This document shows positions 45,234-54,978 of a DNA stretch of 64,000 bases, one piece after another; within the stretch, counting starts at the first letter, position 1, and each line of letters begins with the position of its first letter. This DNA comes from Candidatus Bathyarchaeota archaeon (GTDB lineage Archaea; Thermoproteota; Bathyarchaeia; Bathyarchaeales; Bathycorpusculaceae): positions 1 to 64,000 of the forward strand of contig JAGTQZ010000003.1 in NCBI GenBank assembly GCA_018396705.1. The letters run 5' to 3'. The translations under genes and the position numbers were made by a program. The notes under the pieces are model-generated. The model was given only the letters and a program-made list of their open reading frames with translations, ran no database searches and was not told the DNA's origin.

Positions 45234-46193
45234 TCACTCATAGAGCCAACATTTAACAAGTCTTCCATCAACGTTAAATGCTGGAGGGTGATTCACCTTA
45301 CACTTTTCCATTACATATTGGCATCTTGGGTTAAATCTACATCCGGAAGGTGGATTAATGAGATCTGGAGGGGCGCCGGGAATAAATTCCGGTGTTCTAT
45401 CACCCCTTAAAAGTGGCACACATGAAATAAGTTTTTGCGTATATGGATGTTTTGGGTTAAGCAGCACCTTTTCAATGGAGCCGAGCTCCACTATTTCGCC
45501 GACGTACATGACTCCAATCTTATCGCATAAGTCGCTGGCTAATGCTATATCATGGGTTATATAAATCATGGATAGATGTAATTGTTTTTTCAACTTCTTC
45601 AGCAGATTCATTATCTGAGCTTGTATGCTCACATCAAGAGCCGATGTAGGCTCGTCCAAAATCACAATTTCCGGGTTGAGAGCTAACGCTGTTGCAATGG
45701 CAACTCTCTGTCTCATACCTCCACTGAGCTCATGGGGATACCTCTCAGTATATTCGGCTGGTAGGCCGACTAATTTGAATAACTCCTTTGCCTTTTCCAA
45801 AGCCTCCTTCTTGTCAACGTTTCTATGCACTATTAAAGGTTCGGCTACTTGAAAACCAACCTTAAGTACAGGGTTAAGGGAGTTCATAGCTCCCTGAAAA
45901 ACCAGTGATATTTTTTTCCATCTAATTTCTCTTCTAATCTCTTCCTCACTTAGAGTTACCAAATTTTTACCGTTAAATATAATGTCTCCCTCAAACTTTA
46001 CAACGTTACTTGGCAGAAGCCTTATCAGGGCGATAGCTGTGCTGGATTTGCCGCATCCCGATTCGCCTACCAGCCCCAATGCTTCGCCTTTTTCCAGATC
46101 GAATGCAACATCGTCTACGGCTTTGACTGATCCCCTAAGCGTTCCATAGTAAAGTTTAAGATTGTTCACGTTTAGGACAGCCATTATCGCCAT
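45234..46193 (-). CDS. Peptide/oligosaccharide ABC transporter ATPase (OppD-like)
   Basis: The 319-residue protein has Walker A GESGCGKSS, signature LSGGMRQR, Walker B VILDEPTSALD and the C-terminal oligopeptide-transport domain with cysteines (GCRFNPRCQY, CKVNHP). It overlaps the upstream permease gene by 10 bp, so translation is coupled. With the OppF-like subunit it forms the heterodimeric motor of the transporter. Confidence 0.95.
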   Translation of the reverse strand: MAIMAVLNVNNLKLYYGTLRGSVKAVDDVAFDLEKGEALGLVGESGCGKSSTAIALIRLLPSNVVKFEGDIIFNGKNLVTLSEEEIRREIRWKKISLVFQGAMNSLNPVLKVGFQVAEPLIVHRNVDKKEALEKAKELFKLVGLPAEYTERYPHELSGGMRQRVAIATALALNPEIVILDEPTSALDVSIQAQIMNLLKKLKKQLHLSMIYITHDIALASDLCDKIGVMYVGEIVELGSIEKVLLNPKHPYTQKLISCVPLLRGDRTPEFIPGAPPDLINPPSGCRFNPRCQYVMEKCKVNHPPAFNVDGRLVKCWLYE

Positions 46194-47614
46194 CTCCTTA
46201 GCTTCGGGTTTACAACAGGTTCAAGTCCAAGAGCTAAGAGCACGAAGGTTACCGCTGAAAAAACTATAAGAATCCCTGGAGGAAGAATCCACCACCAATA
46301 GCCAAGATAAACCGCCCCGTTTTTGAAGCCGTATTCAAGAATCTGCCCCCATGTTGGCATGCTTGGATCACCTAGTCCTAAGAAGCTTAATCCCGCTTCG
46401 GCAAGTATTGCAGATGGAGTGTAAAATATCATCTGGGAAAGTATGTAGGGGGCTACTTGTGGAAATATATGGCGCATCATGATCCTCAGCCTTGACGCTC
46501 CAATGGACACTGCAGCCTCAACGAAAGGAGCGTTTTTAATGGATAGAACCATGGAGCGGAGGATTATTGTTAAAGATGGCCAGCCGAAGGCCACCAGCAC
46601 TAGCACGATGATCCAGATTTTCCCGCCGAATATGAAGGTGAGGAGAATCAATAAAGGAAGCTGTGGAAAATTGTTTACGATGTCGGCTACTCTTTGAATA
46701 GAATCGTCCACACGGCCTCCAACATAACCGCTTACTATTCCTAGAACTGCGCCGACAACCGTTGTAATTACAGAAGTTACAAATCCTATAAGTAGAGCGA
46801 CGGGAAAACCGAAGAGCAGTCCCTGAAAGAGATCTCTTCCAAGAGTGTCGGTTCCCATTAGGCCGTAAACCCTCCCGCCAATAACAAAAGCAACCTTGCC
46901 TATGTTGTCCCTTGCATCCACAGAGTATAACACGACTTTTACATTGTACAAGCCATTTAAAGGCTGGAACGATCCGTTGACTGGTTTTCCAAAAATTATT
47001 TTTTCATAACCTATATCCATCACTTCATTTGGAGTTGCCGAGAAGTTGTATTCTGTTAAAAGAAACGAGGATAGGGAATATGCTATAGCCGTTTCGCCGC
47101 TTAAAAGGATTCTTTTAGGTTCACTTAAGTATCTCACATATGGAGATTCTTCTTCTGGAAGAGGTTTTTCAATGCTTAGCGTATACAGTGGTATCATTTT
47201 ATTATCAGGTCTTTCTATGAACAGTCTCACTGCTGGAGGGCTTGTATAGTAGGTTAAGTTTTCAAGTCTCAGAATAATAAATGTCGGAAATTGACTGAGT
47301 TTAAGTTCGTAGCTCATGACATAATTTTTTAAGTAGTATGGGCTTGAAATCTGAAGTGTTGGCGTTTCAGAGGAAATAACTGAGTGTTCAAGTAGTTTTT
47401 CTTGGGAAATATAGTTTACCCAAACAGGTTTTGCAAGTTTTGGGTTTTCAATCCAGTATCGGGGGTTACTCCAATACCTGATTCCGTAATCGAGAGGCAT
47501 AGTTGCTATGGTGAAAATGGAAACTGCAACCACGATTAATAAGAAAATAACGCCAAGTTTTGAAATATTGCTTGCCCAAAACTCGCTCAGCGATTCTTTA
47601 AGATAGCTACTCAC
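46184..47614 (-). CDS. ABC transporter permease (OppC-like) with large extracytoplasmic insert
   Basis: At 476 residues this is much longer than usual OppC proteins (about 300). Helix 1 (about 20-40) is followed by roughly 190 residues of soluble sequence before the permease core, which has the characteristic LMGTDTLGRDLFQGLLFG and EAAVSIGASRLRIMMRHIFP (coupling helix EAA loop). The insert has alternating beta strands and probably sits outside the membrane. It overlaps both neighbouring genes by a few bases. Confidence 0.92.
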   Translation of the reverse strand: MSSYLKESLSEFWASNISKLGVIFLLIVVAVSIFTIATMPLDYGIRYWSNPRYWIENPKLAKPVWVNYISQEKLLEHSVISSETPTLQISSPYYLKNYVMSYELKLSQFPTFIILRLENLTYYTSPPAVRLFIERPDNKMIPLYTLSIEKPLPEEESPYVRYLSEPKRILLSGETAIAYSLSSFLLTEYNFSATPNEVMDIGYEKIIFGKPVNGSFQPLNGLYNVKVVLYSVDARDNIGKVAFVIGGRVYGLMGTDTLGRDLFQGLLFGFPVALLIGFVTSVITTVVGAVLGIVSGYVGGRVDDSIQRVADIVNNFPQLPLLILLTFIFGGKIWIIVLVLVAFGWPSLTIILRSMVLSIKNAPFVEAAVSIGASRLRIMMRHIFPQVAPYILSQMIFYTPSAILAEAGLSFLGLGDPSMPTWGQILEYGFKNGAVYLGYWWWILPPGILIVFSAVTFVLLALGLEPVVNPKLRRWR

Positions 47615-48672
47615 TTGTATCTCACCCTTGGATCCAAAACAACGTAAAGAACTTCAAGTACAAACCTAGCAGCGATGTAGATGAGCGTATACATGTAAGT
47701 CAAAGCTAGGATTAAAGCCTCGTCCACTGCCATTATTGAGTTATAATAGAGTAGCCCCATGCCCGGCCAGCCGAAAACGGTCTCTGTAAGTATGGCTCCT
47801 CCAAGGTATGCTGGCAACGCGAGGATTAGGTTTGTTAAAATGGGAGGAGCCGCAACCCGTATTATATACCTCCAGAGGACAAGTCTTTCGGAAAATCCTT
47901 TTGCCCTAGCAGCTGTAACGAAATCCTCTTGAGCCGTGGTGATAACAATGCTTCTTGTTATGTAAATCCATGAGCCGGATAAGGCGATAACCAAAGTTAT
48001 GATTGGTAGTCCTGCATGCCAGAGAAGGTCGAGAAAACGGCCAACTGGATCCGCTGGAGGTGGTGTGCTATACATGCCTTGGGATGGGAACAGTCTGAGG
48101 TAGAAGGAGAAAATGAGGATTAAAAGCATTCCAAGCCACCATGTAGGCAGGGCGTAGGATATTGACGAGTAAAGAGATACTGTTCTGTCGAGTATGGAGC
48201 CTGGTTTCGTCGCCACTTTGACACCTATGACTAGGCCTAAAATAAAGTTTATCACCAAAACGGTTATCATTAAGAGGATTGTGTTGGGAAGTCTCTCCAT
48301 TATTATGTCTGCAACTTTTATGCTGCCGGTGAATGTTTGCTGAGTTTTTGCGTTACCGAGGTCTAAAGTGATTATTCTCAAAAGCATATTAGGCATTCGC
48401 ACGTACCATGGTTTGTCAAGGCCATATGCAACTATAAGGGTTTCCTTAATTTTTTCCATAGCTTGTTCAAGTTGTTCCGGATCTTTTATCTGAGTGGATA
48501 GCTTTTGACGGGTTGCCCTCAACTCTTCGTCCATCATGGCGCTTAGTATTTTATCGGAGAGACCCGTGGCACCCACTGTTACAACTGTTAGGATTAGAAC
48601 ACAGAAAAGAACTACCAGTAAAGTGACGCCTTTTACAGCTAAAGTTCTTGCAAGTCCCAACTTAACCGCCAA
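47611..48672 (-). CDS. ABC transporter permease (OppB-like)
   Basis: The 353-residue protein has six membrane helices, the N-terminal OppB-type domain, and the EAA-like loop TAAQEDFVTAARAKGFSER near residue 235. It starts at TTG 48672 with a TATA element (48705-48718) about 40 bp upstream, and is the first permease of the operon after the binding-protein gene. Confidence 0.93.
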   Translation of the reverse strand: MAVKLGLARTLAVKGVTLLVVLFCVLILTVVTVGATGLSDKILSAMMDEELRATRQKLSTQIKDPEQLEQAMEKIKETLIVAYGLDKPWYVRMPNMLLRIITLDLGNAKTQQTFTGSIKVADIIMERLPNTILLMITVLVINFILGLVIGVKVATKPGSILDRTVSLYSSISYALPTWWLGMLLILIFSFYLRLFPSQGMYSTPPPADPVGRFLDLLWHAGLPIITLVIALSGSWIYITRSIVITTAQEDFVTAARAKGFSERLVLWRYIIRVAAPPILTNLILALPAYLGGAILTETVFGWPGMGLLYYNSIMAVDEALILALTYMYTLIYIAARFVLEVLYVVLDPRVRYK

Positions 48673-48704
48673 TATATACTTGTTCCTTCCTAGAGGGAAT
48701 ACCT

Positions 48705-48718
48705 GAAATAAATAGTTT
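48705..48718 (-). promoter_or_regulatory. TATA box before the permease genes
   Basis: On the minus strand AAACTATTTATTTC lies between the binding-protein gene and the OppB-like gene. It matches the element before acs in 13 of 14 positions, so the permease-ATPase genes may have a promoter separate from the binding protein. Confidence 0.4.
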
Positions 48719-48747
48719 TGCCCAAAAAAGAGAAAAATGGCGGGGAG

Positions 48748-51345
48748 CTATTTTTTCTTTACAATTAACCATAAAGCGAGAATCATTGTGATCACTGTAA
48801 GCACTGCTAGGATAGCTACCACAATTGTTAGAGTATTCACCGTTGCGGTTAAGCTGGATACAGCGTTGTTTAGGCTGGTTATTGAACTAGTCAACTGTCC
48901 TGAAAGCTGGTTTATTGCGTCTAAAACCGGTTGCAGGTTTACTTCAGGTATTTCTGGGAATGAAAGCACGTCAAAGAATACTTTTGTAGTGGTTACGAAG
49001 GCAACTTCCTCGCTGTATGCCGCTATAGTTAACTCGTAGAGTCCAGGTTGCAATTTAGAAGTGAAATCTTCAGATAATTCTATGACAAATCTTGTTGCTG
49101 TTACACTTTCGGCGTTGCCTACTGCCAGAATTTCGCCGGTTATTGGATCTTTTATTAAATATTTGACGTAAAGAGGTGGGATACCGCTTAGATCCACTAC
49201 AAATGATGCTGGACTGCCGGTTACAACCGTTGGAACACCTGTTCTAATGATTTCTGGCGGTGTTGGTAGGCCATAGTACCAATCGCCCTTAGAGAATGGA
49301 TAAGTAGGATCACGGAAAGCCTTTAAAACAGCGGATTGACCTGCTGGATCAAAGCTTTCTAAGTAGAATGGGCCGTCACTAATAACCAAGTGTCCCTTTT
49401 GAGTGAACCACTGTATGGCAGCAGCATATCTAACCTGTGCGTCGTCGGCTGTGGCATACATGGTTCCCGTAACGTTAAACACGTTTGCAGGAAAGAAGTT
49501 TGTAGAGGCAAAATTCGCGATAGCATCTTTAACCATTTGTGCATGACTGTTCAAAGCTACTGAAAGCCATGGAACACCTCGTGCCTCTGCCGCGCTTTCC
49601 GAATATGCGGCGGTTCCTTCTACAAACACAACCTGGTCCATTCCTGCAAGAACTTCCCATGGATAATTACCCATGGGTGGAGTGCCACCGATTAGATCTG
49701 CGTAGTCTGCGATATAGTTCACGTCAAAGTGCCAGTAATCCAAGTACACCTCCAGTGTGTTATCAACTATTCTAAGACCCTTGATTAATGGCAGCGTCTC
49801 TGCTAGCAAAGCGGAAGTTGAAGATTCTAGTTCAGACTTTTCAGGGTCAAATGCTAATTCATAGTGTTGATAAATACTAAAGAGGATGTCAGCCCATGTT
49901 ATGGCTTGGTTGTGGTGCCATTTAGTGCCTATATACTTTGATAAGTCAAACATAACTTTACTGGTTGCTTTGACACCTGAACCAACAGCCACCCATTCGT
50001 CTTTTGTGGCGTTCCATAGAAATGCGTCAGACGGAACATCCAATTTTCCGTTAGGTCCAGCCGTTGTAACCGTGTAGTCCCATCTGAAGGGAATAGGCTC
50101 ACCGCTGAATGGGTGACGCCAGACGAATGGGTCGTGAACCGCAGCCCACATATCGCTGCTGTACACGTCATCGTGGCCTGCAATGGGGTTCCAGACGCTT
50201 GCCTCTGTCCAAATCCATCGGTGGCCAACTTTGACCTCCGTCTTCCCTGGTATATATACTTCTCTTACAGTCATCGGGGACCTCAAACCCGTACCTAGGT
50301 CATTGGTGATTCCTTTAACTTCCGTCCTTGCCGGATGGATTTCCAGTCTGGTAGCAGCCCATATACGCACAGATTCCTGAATGATCATTTCTGTTGCCCG
50401 TCTGTACAAAGAGTCCCTTTCAGCCTTGCTGGTGAAGTTCCCCATGAGTATTCGCTTTCCTAAATCATCCAGCGTGCTGTTTTCATACTGCCAATAGCCA
50501 CTTTCTCGCCAGCCTGGCATCCATGTGTACCACGGGCATCCAAACTGGTTTATAGTTGCCGAGTCATATTTGTCCAAAGCTGATTTACCCCATCCTTCAG
50601 TGTATAAGTGCCATTTTAGGTCTTTTGGGTCTGTGCCATAGATTAGTCGTATTGCTTGTCCAAAAGGCATGTATTGTCTATTCACAGTGAAGCCCATGCT
50701 TTCTAAGGCTGATGCGAGGGTATCACCTATATCTCTTCTCTCATCTTCAATACGGATAACAAAGTTTAGAGTTATGGGCTTGCCTCCATAATACCACTTT
50801 CCTTCCTGTTTAGTGGCTCCAGCCCTTGTTAATGCAGAATTTATTATGGCGGCAGCAGTTGTAGGGTCATATTTAAAGTCATATTTCGCCACAATATCAT
50901 AAATAGTTGCAAAGTCAGGATCGTATGTTGACAGAAATGTGACCATTGGAGAAGCAAACCCCTTGTATATCTGGTTCACTATATAGTCTCTATCCATAAG
51001 ATAGTTTAAAGCAAACCGCACTTCCCTAATTGAGAAAGGATTAAGCTCACCAGAAGGCGCAGGAGCCGGATTTAATATAACGTCCACAAGTCCGGCTGGA
51101 GCATAGTAGAGGGATATTTCTGGCAGACCTTTTAATGCTTCGGCTTGTGCAGGCCTCAACCCAAAAATATAGTAATCAATGTCACCAGCTTTTAATGCTT
51201 CACCAGCCAAATCTACGGGCACACTTTTGAATATTAAAGTGTCAGTTGCAGGTCCAGTCGCGTATACAGGAGCCGTTGAAGCTGAAAATGCAACAGCCGC
51301 AAACAACAGAATAAGCACCGCTATTGCCTTACTCTTTTCTCCCAT
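48748..51345 (-). CDS. ABC transporter solute-binding protein (family 5) with C-terminal anchor
   Basis: The 865-residue protein has a signal peptide (about 1-30, hydrophobic with ASTAPVYA at the end), a family 5 solute-binding domain over about residues 40-650 (LNYLMDRDYIVNQIYKG, IRVWAATRLEIHP-like segments), an immunoglobulin-like beta region (about 680-790), then a serine/threonine-rich coiled-coil and a final membrane helix with KKK at the C-terminus. The anchor holds it at the archaeal surface. Ligand: peptides or oligosaccharides; not resolved. Confidence 0.93.
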   Translation of the reverse strand: MGEKSKAIAVLILLFAAVAFSASTAPVYATGPATDTLIFKSVPVDLAGEALKAGDIDYYIFGLRPAQAEALKGLPEISLYYAPAGLVDVILNPAPAPSGELNPFSIREVRFALNYLMDRDYIVNQIYKGFASPMVTFLSTYDPDFATIYDIVAKYDFKYDPTTAAAIINSALTRAGATKQEGKWYYGGKPITLNFVIRIEDERRDIGDTLASALESMGFTVNRQYMPFGQAIRLIYGTDPKDLKWHLYTEGWGKSALDKYDSATINQFGCPWYTWMPGWRESGYWQYENSTLDDLGKRILMGNFTSKAERDSLYRRATEMIIQESVRIWAATRLEIHPARTEVKGITNDLGTGLRSPMTVREVYIPGKTEVKVGHRWIWTEASVWNPIAGHDDVYSSDMWAAVHDPFVWRHPFSGEPIPFRWDYTVTTAGPNGKLDVPSDAFLWNATKDEWVAVGSGVKATSKVMFDLSKYIGTKWHHNQAITWADILFSIYQHYELAFDPEKSELESSTSALLAETLPLIKGLRIVDNTLEVYLDYWHFDVNYIADYADLIGGTPPMGNYPWEVLAGMDQVVFVEGTAAYSESAAEARGVPWLSVALNSHAQMVKDAIANFASTNFFPANVFNVTGTMYATADDAQVRYAAAIQWFTQKGHLVISDGPFYLESFDPAGQSAVLKAFRDPTYPFSKGDWYYGLPTPPEIIRTGVPTVVTGSPASFVVDLSGIPPLYVKYLIKDPITGEILAVGNAESVTATRFVIELSEDFTSKLQPGLYELTIAAYSEEVAFVTTTKVFFDVLSFPEIPEVNLQPVLDAINQLSGQLTSSITSLNNAVSSLTATVNTLTIVVAILAVLTVITMILALWLIVKKK

Positions 51346-51481
51346 TATCTACCACCACGTCACCCCTAATGTTGCATTTCAACACTTATAATGCTTTCTG
51401 AATCCATAGGATCACCAATTCCGCTTTACAGCGTTTTCTTAAGCATTACAAACCCAACTCTACAAGTAGGTTCTGACAAAG

Positions 51482-51566
51482 TGCAGGGGGTGGGATTTGA
51501 ACCCACGAACCCCTACGGGACAGGCTCCTGAAGCCTGCGCCTTTAGCCAGGCTTGGCTACCCCTGC
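51482..51566 (-). tRNA. tRNA-Leu (anticodon CAG)
   Basis: On the minus strand, GCAGGGG pairs with CCCCTGC, the D arm is GCC/GGC, the anticodon arm is CAGGC-TTCAGGA-GCCTG, a long variable arm TCCCGTAGGGGTTC follows, and the T arm is GTGGG-TTCAAAT-CCCAC. The long variable arm and anticodon identify tRNA-Leu. No intron. Confidence 0.97.
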
Positions 51567-51904
51567 AGTTGTCGAATTTGTATTTTGTTTGGAAAGGTTT
51601 AAGAGTTGCTCTGTAAACTTATGCTTTTTGAGGTGTATGGTGTTTGCCTACGCATGGTTCGCTTTCGAAGGCTGGGAAGGTCCGGTCTCAGACGCCAAAA
51701 ATTCAACCCTTGCCCAAAAAAAGCCCAACGCCTCGATTTAGGACCAGGCGTAATTATGAGAAGCGGGTTTTGTTGCAGAGGAAGCCGGGGCAGAACTGGG
51801 TTTAATCTTCTATTTTGGCTGTTTAGCTTGTCTTGATGTTTCTGTGTTTTGGTTTTATGTTTATCTATAAGCCTTTCCAGAAGTATTTTGGTTGAAATCG
51901 CCCA
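51567..51904. other. Intergenic stretch, no gene recognised
   Basis: 338 bp between tRNA-Leu and elp3. Short frames exist but none resembles a known protein. I checked for SRP RNA and RNase P RNA core motifs and saw none. A TATA-like TTTATCTATAA at about 51856-51867 probably serves elp3. A pyrimidine-poor segment at 51650-51800 could be a decayed gene. Confidence 0.4.
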
Positions 51905-53497
51905 ATGTTGGAGGAAGCTCTTAGGGAAATCATAGAGACTTTGATGCTTATTCCTTCACCCAGCCCAAGCGATGTCAGCCGTGTTAAGATGCAGGTTGCC
52001 GCCAAACACAGGCTTGAGAGTATTCCATCAAACTCTGAGATTATTGCGGCTTTAAGGACGCTTGAAGAGAAGGCTAAGCTTTTGGATGTTTTGCGGAGGA
52101 AAGCAACAAGAACCATTTCGGGCGTTACGGTGGTGGCGATTATGACAAAGCCTCATCCGTGCCCCCAGCCTGAGCCATGCGCCTATTGTCCGGGCGGCCC
52201 ACCGTATGGGGTGCCTCAAAGCTATACTGGTTTTGAGCCCGCTGCTATGAGGGGTTTGCAGAACGCCTTCGACCCCTACTTGCAGGTGAAAAGCCGAATT
52301 GAGCAGCTTACGGCTATAGGTCACAGGGTGGACAAGGTTGAGCTTATAATTATGGGTGGAACTTTTCCAGCAATGCCAGACGACTATCAAACATGGTTTG
52401 TGAAGCGCTGTTTAGACGCCCTAAATAGTGTAGATTCGCAGAGCCTCCAAGAAGCCAAGCAGCTGGCAGAGGCAAGCCCCATCCGCAATGTTGGCATAAC
52501 CGTGGAGACACGTCCAGACTGGGCTAAGGAGAAACATGTGGACAAAATGTTGGATATGGGGGTTACACGCGTCGAGTTAGGCGTTCAAAATCCGGATGAC
52601 GCGATCTACCGGCTGGTTGGGAGAAAACACACAGTTCAAGATGTAATTGAAGCTACCCGCATATTGAAGGATGCCGGGCTTAAAATTGTCTATCATTTGA
52701 TGCCTGGTTTGCCTGGCTCAAGCATGGAGAAGGATTTGGCAGTTTTCCGCGAGATTTTCACCAATCCCGTCTATAAGCCTGACATGATTAAGATTTACCC
52801 GTGCCTTGTTTTGAAGGGCACTAAAGCCTACGAATGGTATGTGAGAGACGAGTACCAGCCCTACACAACCGAGGAGGTGGCGAGGCTTATTGTTGAAGTC
52901 AAAAAGATGGTTCCGCATTGGATTCGCATTATGCGGGTTCAACGGGACATACCGGCACCGCTCATAGTGGCAGGCGTCAAAATGAGCAATCTCCGCCAGT
53001 TAGTCCAGCATAAGCTGAAGGAGCAGGGGCTGCAGTGCCAGTGCATTAGATGCCGCGAAGTTGGGCACCGGCTATTGGCGAACGGCGTAAAACCAAATTC
53101 GGAGAAGGTGGAGATTCTGACGACGCGTTATGAGGCTTCTAAAGGCGAGGAAATCTTCATTTCCGCTGAAGATGCTGAAAACGACGTTCTAATAGGCTAC
53201 TTGCGTTTGAGGATACCATCCGAAAAGGCGCACAGACCAGAAATAAGGGCGGAGCCATGCAGCATAATCCGAGAACTCCACGTCTATGGACCACTAGTGC
53301 CGGTGGGCAAACGCCTAGCCAAAGCATGGCAACACAAAGGCTATGGAAGCATATTACTGGCTGAGGCGGAACGCATAACCCGCCAAGAATACGGCTTCAA
53401 AAAAATCCTCGTCATAAGCGCCCTAGGCACAAAACAATACTACAAACGATTCGGATATACATACGATGGACCGTACATGTCAAAAATGCTAGACTGA
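51905..53497 (+). CDS. elp3: tRNA uridine(34) acetyltransferase Elp3
   Basis: This 530-residue protein is full length for archaeal Elp3. An N-terminal helical tRNA-binding region (about 1-75) is followed by the radical SAM domain with a C-x5-C-x2-C cluster (CPQPEPCAYCPGG near residue 92) and a C-terminal GNAT domain (about 390-530, HKGYGSILLAEAE). It adds a carboxymethyl group to U34 of tRNAs using SAM and acetyl-CoA. The start is ATG. The archaeal enzyme works alone, without other Elongator subunits. Confidence 0.96.
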   Translation: MLEEALREIIETLMLIPSPSPSDVSRVKMQVAAKHRLESIPSNSEIIAALRTLEEKAKLLDVLRRKATRTISGVTVVAIMTKPHPCPQPEPCAYCPGGPPYGVPQSYTGFEPAAMRGLQNAFDPYLQVKSRIEQLTAIGHRVDKVELIIMGGTFPAMPDDYQTWFVKRCLDALNSVDSQSLQEAKQLAEASPIRNVGITVETRPDWAKEKHVDKMLDMGVTRVELGVQNPDDAIYRLVGRKHTVQDVIEATRILKDAGLKIVYHLMPGLPGSSMEKDLAVFREIFTNPVYKPDMIKIYPCLVLKGTKAYEWYVRDEYQPYTTEEVARLIVEVKKMVPHWIRIMRVQRDIPAPLIVAGVKMSNLRQLVQHKLKEQGLQCQCIRCREVGHRLLANGVKPNSEKVEILTTRYEASKGEEIFISAEDAENDVLIGYLRLRIPSEKAHRPEIRAEPCSIIRELHVYGPLVPVGKRLAKAWQHKGYGSILLAEAERITRQEYGFKKILVISALGTKQYYKRFGYTYDGPYMSKMLD

Positions 53498-53634
53498 AAT
53501 AAACGTTTACAACGAGTCCATGGTTAGATGGTTTTGGGAACCATCAAGTGTGCTGGCCCACGCTTTGCGGATTTCTTGCAATAAAGTTAAAGACAATAAA
53601 CGCCTTTTACCAGTTTAAACGCGGAGAATTTGAA

Positions 53635-54978
53635 ATGAGCGGAGGAGAAGAGCTTTCGGGATATAAGGGGTTAGCTCTTGAAATTCTCCAAAGCATTGGA
53701 GCAGAGGTTGGCGATTTAATCCGTATCACTAAGGCTGGTCAAGTGTATGAGGGCATTCTTATTCCACGCTCTGAGTATGGCGATGACCGGCATATTGTGA
53801 TTAAGTTGAGGAGCGGCTACAATATTGGTGTTCGCCTAACTCCGAACGCCAAGGTTGAGAAGGTTGGGCGAGGTGAGAAGCCGGCTTTTGTTGCTCCGCC
53901 CTTGCCTGAGCAGAATCCAGCCCTGCCAAATGTCGCCATTATTAGTACTGGTGGCACTATTGCAAGTCGTGTTGATTATCGGACTGGCGCTGTTCGCCCA
54001 GCTTTATCTGCCAGTGACTTGTACAGCGTCGTGCCAGAATTAGCCGATATCGCCCGTATTGACGCCCAAATTTTGTTCAGTCTTTACAGCGAGAACATTA
54101 CGCCAGTCCACTGGACGGAGATGGCAAAAACAGTGGCGGAAAAAATTGCTGAAAGCGTGGATGGCGTAGTAATTGCTCACGGTACTGACACTATGGGTTA
54201 TTCGGCTGCAGCCCTAAGCTTCGCCCTCCAAAACTTGCCAGTCCCAGTTGTTTTTGTTGGTTCCCAGCGTTCAGCCGACCGCCCAAGCTCGGATGCCGCC
54301 ACAAACTTGGCCGGTGCTGTTTTGGCCGCCGCTCGGGCGTCTTTCGCCGAGGTTGCAGTAGCCATGCATGAAACAGTATCTGACACAAGCATAGTGCTTC
54401 ATCGGGGCACCCGCGTCCGCAAGTGCCACACAAGCCGCCGAGACGCCTTCAAATCCGTAAACGCTCAGCCCCTAGCAAGAATAGAGGAAAACCGCATAAC
54501 GATGCTGACTGAGGACTATCAAAGGCGGGATCCCTCACGGCGGCTTGTGGTTAAGCCAAACTTCAGCAACAAAGTCGCACTCGTCAAGTTTTATCCAGGC
54601 ATGGATCCAGCCATAATAGATTGGTATGTGGATAATGGCTACAAGGCGATTGTGCTTGAGGGTACTGGATTGGGACATGTGGCTAAAAGCCTCTTCCAGC
54701 CAATTAAAAGGGCTGTGGACAAGAACGTTTTAGTGGCCATGACTTCCCAGTGCATCTGGGGACGAGTAAACATGAATGTTTATGATACTGGACGGGACTT
54801 GCTGGCGTTGGGCGTCATACCGCTTGAGGATATGCCAGCGGAAACCGCCACTGTTAAACTCATGTGGATCTACGGGCAAACAGATAACCCCAACGAAGCC
54901 AAACAGCTTTTGAAAACAAACATTGCCGGAGAATTTTCCACCCGCACCTTCTATAAGATGGAGGAAAGCAAGCCATGA
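53635..54978 (+). CDS. gatD: Glu-tRNA(Gln) amidotransferase subunit D
   Basis: From ATG 53635 (GGAG 10 bp upstream) the product has 447 residues. After an N-terminal beta domain (about 1-85), the asparaginase-like domain has IISTGGTIASRVDY (catalytic Thr), AHGTDTMGYSA, and SQRSADRPSSDAA. GatD hydrolyses glutamine to give ammonia for GatE in making Gln-tRNA(Gln). It overlaps gatE by 4 bp (ATGA). Confidence 0.97.
   Translation: MSGGEELSGYKGLALEILQSIGAEVGDLIRITKAGQVYEGILIPRSEYGDDRHIVIKLRSGYNIGVRLTPNAKVEKVGRGEKPAFVAPPLPEQNPALPNVAIISTGGTIASRVDYRTGAVRPALSASDLYSVVPELADIARIDAQILFSLYSENITPVHWTEMAKTVAEKIAESVDGVVIAHGTDTMGYSAAALSFALQNLPVPVVFVGSQRSADRPSSDAATNLAGAVLAAARASFAEVAVAMHETVSDTSIVLHRGTRVRKCHTSRRDAFKSVNAQPLARIEENRITMLTEDYQRRDPSRRLVVKPNFSNKVALVKFYPGMDPAIIDWYVDNGYKAIVLEGTGLGHVAKSLFQPIKRAVDKNVLVAMTSQCIWGRVNMNVYDTGRDLLALGVIPLEDMPAETATVKLMWIYGQTDNPNEAKQLLKTNIAGEFSTRTFYKMEESKP

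Noticed and set aside
51567-51904. Structured RNA such as SRP RNA or RNase P RNA next to tRNA-Leu
   Set aside because: The conserved helix 8 motif of SRP RNA and the RNase P core motifs are not present.
54191-54433. Antisense frames inside gatD and gatE
   Set aside because: They are shadows of GC-rich codon positions in strongly conserved genes.
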